A stretch of 5,207 bases of DNA, taken from contig JACMMB010000008.1 of NCBI GenBank assembly GCA_014379305.1, positions 1 to 5,207 on the forward strand, written 5' to 3'. A program made the translations under genes and the position numbers. A model generated the notes under the pieces. It did not search any database, was not told where the DNA came from, and was given only the letters and a program-made list of their open reading frames with translations. Position 1 is the first letter of the stretch. The number at the start of each line of letters is the position of its first letter. This stretch comes from Akkermansiaceae bacterium. Its GTDB lineage: Bacteria; Verrucomicrobiota; Verrucomicrobiia; Verrucomicrobiales; Akkermansiaceae. Of this stretch, positions 1-5,207 are shown in pieces.

Positions 1-1412
1 AGATTCGGAGCGCGGAAGGCTTGGGAAACGCCACCGAAGAGAACCCAGTCCGCATCGGGACGATAGGTCGCGCGGATCGATGCGGAAAGATCATCCCAGG
101 AGCTTTGGGCGGATTGGTCGAGCTTGGTTACAGGGTTGAAGAATTTTCCGAGTTCGGCATGGGCATGGGTGTAGCGGAGGCCTGCGGTGAACTCGAATTT
201 GTCCTCGAAAGGCCTGATGTACTGGGCGTAAGCTCCGAATAGATCGTAGCTGGAATCGTCGGCGAGAGGACGGTTGGCGGGGTCGAATGTAAAGCCGGCG
301 CCGCGATCCCTGGAAGCAGTGGAGTCAACGGAATCGTGGTAGTGATCCAGACCGTAGATGAGGGTGCCGTGAGCGATTGGAGACTCAACCTCAAGATCGA
401 CGCCGGACACTTCAACGTCGTAGCTCTGGCGACGGTGATCGGTGGCTGTCCGGATTTGTAACTCGATTTCGGAAGTAGTCTGGTATGAAAGCGTGGCGGT
501 GACACGGCGGAGCGGAGCGTCCTCCTCCTCATTTTCGTGAGCGATGCGGAGGTAGGTAAGGCTGCGTTCCTGATCAATATCGCGAGCGATGAACGTGCCT
601 GGGAAAGCCATGGAAGATCCGTGAATCCAGCCGGGATTGTTGAGCGTGGAGTGCCAACGGGAAACCTTGTCCTGATTGAAATTCTGGTGTGTGAGGGTAA
701 GAGTGGTCTGGGGGGTAAAGGCGTAGTCCAGGCGGGCATCGATGGACTGCTCCGGATAGCCGGTGCCGCGCATCAGACCGACGGACGAGTCCTCGATATC
801 ACCAAAGTCTTTTGCGGAAATCCCGAGATGCAGGCCGAACTTTCCACCGATTCCGGTCTGTGATTCGAGGCGGCCGATATGGCTGCCCTGGCCATTGGTA
901 CGGTATTCGTAGTAAACGGAGCCGTGAAGGAAAACCCTGTCTTCCGCCTCAGCTTCGAAGTCCGAGTATTTGCTGAAGGCGTTGAGGGTTCCGCCTACGG
1001 CATCGGAACCGTATAAAACCGAGCCTTGGGAACGGACGAGTTCGAAGTGATCCAACGAGAACGGATCCACCGTATTCCAATATTGCACCGGGCCTGACCG
1101 GAAGGTGGAGTTGTTGAAACGGACTCCGTCCACAAGAAACAGGTTCTGGCGACCGGTGAAACCACGGATGAACGGTGAGCCCTGGCCATGGGCGGTTTTC
1201 TGGACCAGGACTCCCGGAGTATAGCGCAGGGCGTCCGGGAGGGTGCGGACGGTGTTTTCAAGAAAATCCTCGGCGGAAAAGTAGGTGCTGGAATAAGGGG
1301 CCAGTTTCAGGGGAATTTCATCGCGCGTGGCGGTGACAATAAGCGGATCGAGAAAGTTCTGGGCGCTTAGTGGGAAAGCAGTGCTGGCTATGACTACGAG
1401 GATGGATTTCAT
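1..1412 (-). CDS. TonB-dependent outer-membrane receptor, C-terminal part beyond window
   Basis: Translating the minus strand from the ATG at 1412 gives 470 residues with no stop, open at the left edge. Residues 1-18 are a signal peptide (hydrophobic core, then PLSA before QNF). A TonB-box-like PLIVTATR follows at 23-30. The plug spans about 45-150: LPDALRYTPGV, then SPFIRGFTGRQNLFLVDGVR, then ELVRSQGSVLYGSDAVGGTLN, the classic plug signatures. From about 155 on, alternating aromatic and polar beta strands form the barrel, and the visible part ends in SQAFRAPN. Such receptors bind a scarce ligand (iron chelate, heme, cobalamin, sugar) and import it using TonB-ExbB-ExbD energy. There is no N-terminal carboxypeptidase-like or signalling extension, so it is not a SusC or FecA type. 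The plug motif DGVRFNN and the FRAP box recall heme/hemoglobin receptors, but this is weak, so the substrate is unassigned. An in-frame ATG at 1418 is an equally possible start (MFMKS); neither has a ribosome binding site. The missing part should be roughly 180-300 residues. The receptor family is certain, the ligand is not. Confidence 0.95.
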   Translation of the reverse strand, partial: MKSILVVIASTAFPLSAQNFLDPLIVTATRDEIPLKLAPYSSTYFSAEDFLENTVRTLPDALRYTPGVLVQKTAHGQGSPFIRGFTGRQNLFLVDGVRFNNSTFRSGPVQYWNTVDPFSLDHFELVRSQGSVLYGSDAVGGTLNAFSKYSDFEAEAEDRVFLHGSVYYEYRTNGQGSHIGRLESQTGIGGKFGLHLGISAKDFGDIEDSSVGLMRGTGYPEQSIDARLDYAFTPQTTLTLTHQNFNQDKVSRWHSTLNNPGWIHGSSMAFPGTFIARDIDQERSLTYLRIAHENEEEDAPLRRVTATLSYQTTSEIELQIRTATDHRRQSYDVEVSGVDLEVESPIAHGTLIYGLDHYHDSVDSTASRDRGAGFTFDPANRPLADDSSYDLFGAYAQYIRPFEDKFEFTAGLRYTHAHAELGKFFNPVTKLDQSAQSSWDDLSASIRATYRPDADWVLFGGVSQAFRAPN

Positions 1413-1447
1413 GAACATTTGGAGTTTTTCAAAAGCGCGCTGTCCAT

Positions 1448-1489
1448 AAATTACCCAACCGTGGAATGCAAAAAAAAAGCGCCAGTGTA
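1448..1489 (-). promoter_or_regulatory. Tentative promoter elements for the TonB receptor gene
   Basis: The receptor needs its own promoter if the terminator just upstream works. Two weak -10 candidates exist on the minus strand. One is TAATTT (complement of 1448-1453), about 35 bases before the ATG. The other is an extended -10, TGT followed by TACACT (complement of 1484-1492), which falls inside the terminator stem. Neither has a convincing -35 element at 16-18 bases. No Fur-box-like palindrome or cobalamin riboswitch is visible, and the 104-bp gap is too short for a full cobalamin riboswitch. Treat this as a location hint only. Confidence 0.2.
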
Positions 1490-1506
1490 ACACAAATCAC
1501 CTTGGC
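1470..1506 (-). terminator. Probable intrinsic terminator of the TPR gene
   Basis: On the minus strand, 11 bases after the TPR stop codon, GCCA-AG-GTG can pair with CACTGGC (plus-strand arms 1498-1506 and 1481-1487). This gives a 7-bp stem with a 2-base bulge and a 10-base loop. After two more bases (GC) comes an uninterrupted run of nine T (plus-strand A run 1470-1478). A stem followed directly by a T run just past a stop codon is the standard Rho-independent layout. The bulge weakens the stem, so read-through into the receptor gene is possible. Confidence 0.55.
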
Positions 1507-1516
1507 CAATAAGCCC

Positions 1517-4477
1517 TCAATCTACCGCACTTTCTTTGGTCGGAGCTTCCGCAATCGATTTCACATCCGGATCAGCTTCGTAGCCCAGAACCGCTTTCTC
1601 GACCCGTTGCCAGAAAGCGAGTTCCTCCGGAGCGAGTTGGTCTTTATAATGACCGGTGAGTTCAAGATATTTGGCACCGCCTTTGCATGCGGCTTGGCGA
1701 TCCGAGAGGGCTCCCGGATGATGGGAGGGAGAGTTTCGTTTCCACAAGAGATCCATCCAGGATTCAACCGCATGGGCGGAAATGGTGATGTAACCGGTAT
1801 GTGCGGACCAGACTTTGGCATAGTTGGAAATAGCCTCGTCGATCATGCCGCGCTCGTGGAATGAGCTCGCCAGGATGAGTTCGATTTGCGGAGTGAATTT
1901 GCCAAAGCCGGGGGCTTTTAAGGGATCGAAGGCGAGGTATGTGTTAGCACCCGCAGCGGCTTGTGCGAAATCGCCTTTTTTCATGAGGACTTCGATGGCG
2001 CGGAAGAATGCGAACTCCTGTTCGGACTTTTCGTGTGACTCCTTGTAAACCCGGTCCAAGTCCGCATGCGCCTTGGCAAGATCGGCTTCCTGAATGGAGC
2101 GACTGTGGATATCGGCGCGACCGAGCAGCGCGCGGAAACGATGGGACCCGTCTTCGCGGGAGAGCAACTCGTCGTAATAGGGAAAGGCCTCATGCGGCGC
2201 TGAAGTTTCGGTGCGCAGGTGATCGCCGAGTTTGACGAGGATGAAATTGGAAAGGGCCTTTGGATCGAAGCCGGTCTTGAGGTCCTGGTAAATGCCTTGG
2301 ATCACCAACTGGGCCGGGCCTTGTCTGGAAGGATCGGCTTTGTTCCGCGCGATTTTCTCAAACTCGCCGATTACGGCGATGCGAAGCAAGGCGCGGGCGG
2401 CTTGGACTTCACTGCCAACGAGCGGAAATTGATAGTAATGCTCCTTGAGTTCCTCAGGGCTGTGTTTTTCGAGATACGCTTTGGAATAAGCGTTGATGGC
2501 TTCTTCCATGCTGTTGGCTTCAGAAAATTCCGCCAAATTGGAAATGACCGATTGCAAGCGGCTGAGGGCTTCTTCGCCACGGCCGACGGCATTGAATGCG
2601 CCAAGCTGGGCGACTGCGACTCCGGCACGATAAGGAGAATCCACAGCGTATTTTTCCCAATATTTGTCCGCGTAAAGAACGGCTTCCTTACTTCGTGAAG
2701 GGATCGCTTCGCCGGGCTTTTTTTCACCGAGGAGGGCGACCAGTTGGTAAAGGGCTTGCCCGCCAATGTTGATACGTCCTTTTGATTCCGCGATCTCAAG
2801 GGCCTTGATATAGTCCATTCCAGCTTCTGCCGGGTGACTTGCAGACTGATGGATCCGACCTCTCAGAATGTAGGCCTGATCGGTAATGGCCGAGTCGGGA
2901 AATTCCGCGATCAACCGTCCGAGTTTTTCCAAGGCCCCATCCGGCTGCTTTTCCGCATGATGGCAAGTGGCCCGATCGTATAGAGCGAGGGGAGTGTAGG
3001 CCTGTTCATCCGCATCCCGGTATTTGATCAGGAAAGCATCAAGGAGAGGTGCGGCTTTGGCCCAAAGTTGCAGGCGTGCGGCACTGGCTGCTTGGAAATA
3101 AGAAGCGGGGTGGGCGAACATGCTGCCCGGAAACTTTTCCACATGCTGGTCAAGTATCGTTGCGCTCTGAGCGTAGTTTCCGAGGTGGAAGTATGAACCG
3201 CCGAGTACGAAGAGGGCGAGATCATGCTCGGGGCTGTCTTCGGGCGCTTTTTTTTGGGTAATGATATCCGTGGCAATCTCAATGCACGATTCGTATTTCC
3301 CCCCGGAGAAAAGCGAGGAAAGCAACAGCTTCCGGACATCGGCTTTGCGCGGGGAGTCAGGGAAAAGCTCGAGAAAGCCCATCCCATGCAATCGGGTGCT
3401 CTCGTGCTCACTCACCAGCGTTGAGGTCCGGACGAGTTGGTAAAGATTTTCCTCCCGCTGCTCCGCCTTGGAATGGGATGACTCCAGCTCAAGGTAAGCG
3501 TCATACGCACTGCGAATGTCGCCGCTTGACTCGTGGATGTAGGCAAGGGCGGCGAGCTTGATCATCTCGACGGAATTATTGCCCGCCCGCTCGCTTTCCA
3601 AGGCGGCGAGTTCCGCTTCAAAAGCTTTTTTATCGAGACTTGATATACCCGGCGCGCTGATACGGTTGCGGAGATCCGCGATGACAGCCTCCGTGGACGG
3701 GACGAATTGATATAGACTCAGGGCGGTTTTGAGCATGTTTGCGGAAATGGCATCTCCCGCTAGCTTCATGAACAGCTTGGAGAAGCGCTGCATCTCCAAG
3801 GGCTGGATGATCAATTCCTTCCGGTTCTTGGTGATAAAATCAGAGAGCACCTGCTCATCTTTTTTCGCGATGGCGGCGGCGACCAGGTCCTGGAAGCCGG
3901 AGACGATGGCGGCATCGGGTGTGGGAAAGTTGGCTTTGTTGTTGATCGCGATCTCAAGGTGATCGTTCCCTACGGAAATTTTTCCCAGACGATAATTACA
4001 AATAGCCATGTTGATGTGGAAGGCGCCCTGGGGGTATTTGTCTTTATCCTTATCGCGCTCCCCGATGAATTTTTGCCATTGGGTGATGGCCAGTTTGTAG
4101 TCCCCCGCTCCCATCGCGGCATCGCCCCATTTGAGGAGGGCCATCTTGTTGGAAACATTGCCGCCTGCGGCTTCTCCGGCGTTCGGAAAATCCTTGTAGC
4201 AGGTTTCGAAGGATTTCGCGGCCTCCGTCCATTTTCTCAGCTTGAGTTCGCAGAGGCCTTTGCGAAACCAGATTACGCCAAACTGGGCGCCGTGGAGTTT
4301 CGGGGCGCTCTCGCCACCGAAGCGTTCGACCGCAGCCGAATTGAAACCGAGCGCCTGCTCCCATTCCCCGGCGTTCATCGCGGCGACGGCTTTGCTGACG
4401 AGATCCGGGAGATCATCGTTCTGCGCTTTCAGCGGGAGAGCGCTTACGAAGAAAGTGAATGCCAGCAGGATTTTCAT
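1517..4477 (-). CDS. Large exported TPR-repeat protein (986 aa)
   Basis: The open frame encodes a helical-repeat protein with a Sec signal peptide: MKILLAFTFFVSALPLKA, with likely cleavage before QND at residue 19. This fixes the start at the ATG at 4477; the in-frame TTG at 4546 would put 23 polar residues ahead of the signal. TPR-like helix pairs are clear at about 30-54 (NAGEWEQAL), 67-98 (WFRKGLCELKLRKWTEAAKSF), 115-140, 152-178, 420-450 (LFVLGGSYFHLGNYAQSATIL), 456-487, 497-528, 533-563, 620-648, 820-850 (LMKKGDFAQAA) and 864-890 (ASSFHERGMIDEAISNYAKVW). The stretches at about 190-300 and 650-760 are helical but poorly matched to TPR. No membrane segment follows the signal and no catalytic domain is seen, so it is probably a periplasmic scaffold. 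TPR proteins mediate protein contacts; YbgF/BamD-like and TonB-system TPR proteins are distant analogues by architecture only. The partner is unknown. It is co-oriented with the receptor downstream, but a probable terminator separates them. No Shine-Dalgarno is visible (TCTTCCCGTG precedes the ATG). Confidence 0.93.
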   Translation of the reverse strand: MKILLAFTFFVSALPLKAQNDDLPDLVSKAVAAMNAGEWEQALGFNSAAVERFGGESAPKLHGAQFGVIWFRKGLCELKLRKWTEAAKSFETCYKDFPNAGEAAGGNVSNKMALLKWGDAAMGAGDYKLAITQWQKFIGERDKDKDKYPQGAFHINMAICNYRLGKISVGNDHLEIAINNKANFPTPDAAIVSGFQDLVAAAIAKKDEQVLSDFITKNRKELIIQPLEMQRFSKLFMKLAGDAISANMLKTALSLYQFVPSTEAVIADLRNRISAPGISSLDKKAFEAELAALESERAGNNSVEMIKLAALAYIHESSGDIRSAYDAYLELESSHSKAEQREENLYQLVRTSTLVSEHESTRLHGMGFLELFPDSPRKADVRKLLLSSLFSGGKYESCIEIATDIITQKKAPEDSPEHDLALFVLGGSYFHLGNYAQSATILDQHVEKFPGSMFAHPASYFQAASAARLQLWAKAAPLLDAFLIKYRDADEQAYTPLALYDRATCHHAEKQPDGALEKLGRLIAEFPDSAITDQAYILRGRIHQSASHPAEAGMDYIKALEIAESKGRINIGGQALYQLVALLGEKKPGEAIPSRSKEAVLYADKYWEKYAVDSPYRAGVAVAQLGAFNAVGRGEEALSRLQSVISNLAEFSEANSMEEAINAYSKAYLEKHSPEELKEHYYQFPLVGSEVQAARALLRIAVIGEFEKIARNKADPSRQGPAQLVIQGIYQDLKTGFDPKALSNFILVKLGDHLRTETSAPHEAFPYYDELLSREDGSHRFRALLGRADIHSRSIQEADLAKAHADLDRVYKESHEKSEQEFAFFRAIEVLMKKGDFAQAAAGANTYLAFDPLKAPGFGKFTPQIELILASSFHERGMIDEAISNYAKVWSAHTGYITISAHAVESWMDLLWKRNSPSHHPGALSDRQAACKGGAKYLELTGHYKDQLAPEELAFWQRVEKAVLGYEADPDVKSIAEAPTKESAVD

Positions 4478-4548
4478 CACGGGAAGACTTGGGTGGGCCT
4501 GGGAATCAGAGACCGGAAGCAAGGTGCTTGCGGGTGGAAATTTCAAAA

Positions 4549-4577
4549 TTAAAGCGTCGCCGGAAATATTCTACAAT
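4549..4577 (+). promoter_or_regulatory. Candidate promoter of the 63-aa gene
   Basis: The -10 candidate is TACAAT (4572-4577), one mismatch from TATAAT. At 17-base spacing the -35 position reads TTAAAG, a poor match, inside an A/T-rich stretch. It would give a leader of about 80 bases before the ATG at 4666. The call rests mainly on the -10 and on its location in the divergent spacer. Confidence 0.3.
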
Positions 4578-4596
4578 GCGGGATCGTCTTCCGGCG
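4558..4596. repeat. Perfect 8-bp inverted repeat around the divergent -10 elements
   Basis: CGCCGGAA (4558-4565) is matched by TTCCGGCG (4589-4596), with 23 bases between the arms. The spacer contains the -10-like hexamers of both orientations. Half-sites this far apart could bind a dimeric or looping regulator, or could form a hairpin in a transcript. An 8-bp match can also occur by chance in GC-rich DNA, so function is inferred from placement only. Confidence 0.45.
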
Positions 4597-4624
4597 CGAA
4601 ATTTTTTAGCGAAAAACGCGTGCG

Positions 4625-4652
4625 CGGGGTTATCACTGGGCCTGTTACCCCG
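4625..4652 (+). other. Possible 5'-leader hairpin before the 63-aa gene
   Basis: CGGGGT (4625-4630) is complementary to ACCCCG (4647-4652), with a 16-base loop. It ends 13 bases before the ATG at 4666, where a ribosome binding site would normally lie, and no AGGA-type sequence is present there. It might influence translation initiation. A 6-bp stem with a long loop is only marginally stable. Confidence 0.25.
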
Positions 4653-4665
4653 AACCCATCCAACC

Positions 4666-4857
4666 ATGATCCAACTCCAACAAGGCCAGCTTTGGAAAAA
4701 AGGCGACGACTTCCTCCGCATCGTCGTCTGGGAGCGACTCGCCATCCAATACAAGCTCACCGCCAGTCCCGACTCTGCCGAAGGCACCCTGCACGACGTC
4801 TCCAAAAAGGAATTCTGCCGCCTCATCAAAGGAGCCGAGCTGGTGCAGGATGAGTGA
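4666..4857 (+). CDS. Small conserved-looking hypothetical protein (63 aa)
   Basis: I do not recognise a named family. The 63-residue product begins MIQLQQGQLWKKGDD, continues with a beta-rich stretch (FLRIVVWERLAIQYKL), has a polar turn around residues 33-40 (ASPDSAEG), and ends in a second block (TLHDVSKKEFCRLIKGAELV). There is no signal peptide or membrane segment, so it should be cytoplasmic. The G-x-x-W-x-x-G-D-D-hydrophobic opening followed by short strands looks like a small SH3-like barrel, as in DUF1653-type proteins, but this is shape resemblance only. Short genes of this type are, as I recall, frequent in Verrucomicrobiaceae. Support for coding: about three quarters of codons end in G or C, mostly C, and the amphipathic pattern starts exactly at this ATG, whereas the upstream in-frame extension has arbitrary Arg/Pro-rich composition. 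No Shine-Dalgarno is present. Its 3' end overlaps the convergent eutC by 32 bp. Confidence 0.8.
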   Translation: MIQLQQGQLWKKGDDFLRIVVWERLAIQYKLTASPDSAEGTLHDVSKKEFCRLIKGAELVQDE

Positions 4858-5207
4858 TGGCCGATTCCGCTTGCCCGTCCTTGAGGTGCACGCCGCTCAG
4901 CCCGAGCCGGCTCGATTCTTCAAGCAGCCAGGCGAGTTTCGCGGCGGCCATCGCGGGGGGAATCCCTTCTGGCCTGATATTTGAAACGCAGTTCCGATCC
5001 GCATCCGACCGCTCGGCGGCAGGGTCGGCGGTGAAATAAGCTCCGAGGCTGTCCAGCGTTCCAAGCCCGGGCCGCTCACCCAGCAGCATCAGCGTGAAAC
5101 GCGCGCCAAGCGCCGCGCCGATCTCATCCTGCACCTTTACTCGCGCCAGCGGGACGATGAATACCGGGCTGATTCGCCACCCGGCTGCGCGCAGCTCCGC
5201 GATCAGC
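4826..5207 (-). CDS. eutC: Ethanolamine ammonia-lyase small subunit, N-terminal part beyond window
   Basis: EutC is the light chain of ethanolamine ammonia-lyase. With the EutB heavy chain and adenosylcobalamin it splits ethanolamine into acetaldehyde and ammonia in the cytoplasm. The minus-strand frame is open at the right edge and gives 126 C-terminal residues of a protein usually about 250-300 long. Family signatures in order: LRAAGWRISPVFIVPLARVKVQDEIG (1-30, as two contiguous blocks around VPLARVKV), LLGERPGLGTLDSLGAY (41-57), DADRNCVSNIRPEGIPP (68-84), and AAKLAWLLEE...LGLSGVHLKD (88-110). The Arg-Val, Glu (GERPGL) and Cys (NCVSNI) positions thought to contact cobalamin at the subunit interface are intact. 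The GTG at 5132-5134 is an internal valine, not the start. Most homologues end near the LSGV-LKD segment; here 16 further residues follow (GQAESAITHPAPARLL). eutB is expected upstream, beyond position 5207. No eut microcompartment gene is visible. The identification is firm. Confidence 0.96.
   Translation of the reverse strand, partial: LIAELRAAGWRISPVFIVPLARVKVQDEIGAALGARFTLMLLGERPGLGTLDSLGAYFTADPAAERSDADRNCVSNIRPEGIPPAMAAAKLAWLLEESSRLGLSGVHLKDGQAESAITHPAPARLL

Larger units (their letters stand above)
4478..4665. promoter_or_regulatory. Divergent intergenic region between the TPR gene and the small plus-strand gene
   Basis: This 188-bp spacer must supply promoters for both flanking genes. 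Its middle (about 4540-4615) is clearly more A/T-rich than the genes around it. Two -10-like hexamers lie back to back: TACAAT on the plus strand (4572-4577) and TAGAAT on the minus strand (complement of 4568-4573), the latter about 90 bases before the TPR ATG. Neither has a good -35. Frames crossing this region have arbitrary composition, so I see no gene here. Confidence 0.5.

Noticed and set aside
128..739. Minus-strand open frame of 203 codons rich in Pro, Ser and Thr
   Set aside because: It is an out-of-frame shadow of the TonB receptor barrel, whose true frame has clear plug and barrel motifs.
1413..1516. Cobalamin riboswitch upstream of the TonB receptor
   Set aside because: The gap is only 104 bp, part of it is the terminator, and no B12-box-like conserved core is visible.
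2219..2698. Plus-strand open frame of 159 codons within the TPR gene
   Set aside because: It lies wholly inside the intact TPR gene on the other strand and shows no family motif or plausible start context.
4478..4546. Upstream TTG start extending the TPR protein by 23 residues
   Set aside because: The extension would bury the signal peptide behind a polar segment, and the ATG at 4477 begins a canonical signal sequence.
3959..4552. Long plus-strand open frame (197 codons) antisense to the 5' part of the TPR gene
   Set aside because: The opposite strand has a convincing signal peptide and TPR helices; the antisense product has no recognisable domain and is a mirror of GC-biased codons.
4242..4853. 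Plus-strand open frame of 203 codons crossing the divergent spacer and the small gene
   Set aside because: Its composition is low-complexity Arg/Pro-rich and it spans promoter-like DNA; the 63-aa frame in the same area has much better coding character.
4903..4914. Perfect 12-bp palindrome CGAGCCGGCTCG downstream of the small gene, considered as a plus-strand terminator
   Set aside because: It lies inside eutC coding sequence, allows only a 4-bp stem with a loop, and no T run follows.

Overview
The window looks like ordinary chromosomal DNA from a Gram-negative bacterium of moderate-to-high GC. It has an outer-membrane TonB-dependent receptor, a large exported TPR protein, strong G/C preference at third codon positions and no clear Shine-Dalgarno sites at any of the three visible starts. 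The overall look (a giant periplasmic TPR protein, a short gene of a kind I associate with Verrucomicrobiaceae, and a eutC gene) suggests Verrucomicrobiota, perhaps near Luteolibacter or Haloferula. That placement is from recollection and was not tested.

Layout, left to right. Positions 1-1412 (minus strand) hold the first 470 residues of a TonB-dependent outer-membrane receptor: signal peptide, TonB box, complete plug and about half of the barrel. It runs off the left edge at an FRAP motif. A short gap (1413-1516) carries a probable intrinsic terminator for the gene upstream and presumably the receptor promoter. Positions 1517-4477 (minus strand) hold an intact 986-residue exported TPR-repeat protein. 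Positions 4478-4665 are a 188-bp divergent spacer with an 8-bp inverted repeat around back-to-back -10-like hexamers. Positions 4666-4857 (plus strand) encode a 63-residue protein of unknown function. Positions 4826-5207 (minus strand) hold the C-terminal 126 residues of EutC, the ethanolamine ammonia-lyase small subunit. Its 3' end overlaps the small gene tail-to-tail by 32 bp.

How the genes may relate: the TPR protein and the receptor are co-oriented and both are exported, so they could share an envelope role, but a probable terminator between them argues for separate transcripts. EutC belongs to an adenosylcobalamin-dependent enzyme whose large subunit EutB should lie beyond the right edge. 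Nothing in the sequence ties ethanolamine use to the other genes. I found no RNA genes, CRISPR array, mobile element or clear new defence or metabolic system. The most interesting points are the tail-to-tail overlap with an extended EutC C-terminus, the unassigned 63-residue protein, the divergent control region and the unresolved receptor substrate.
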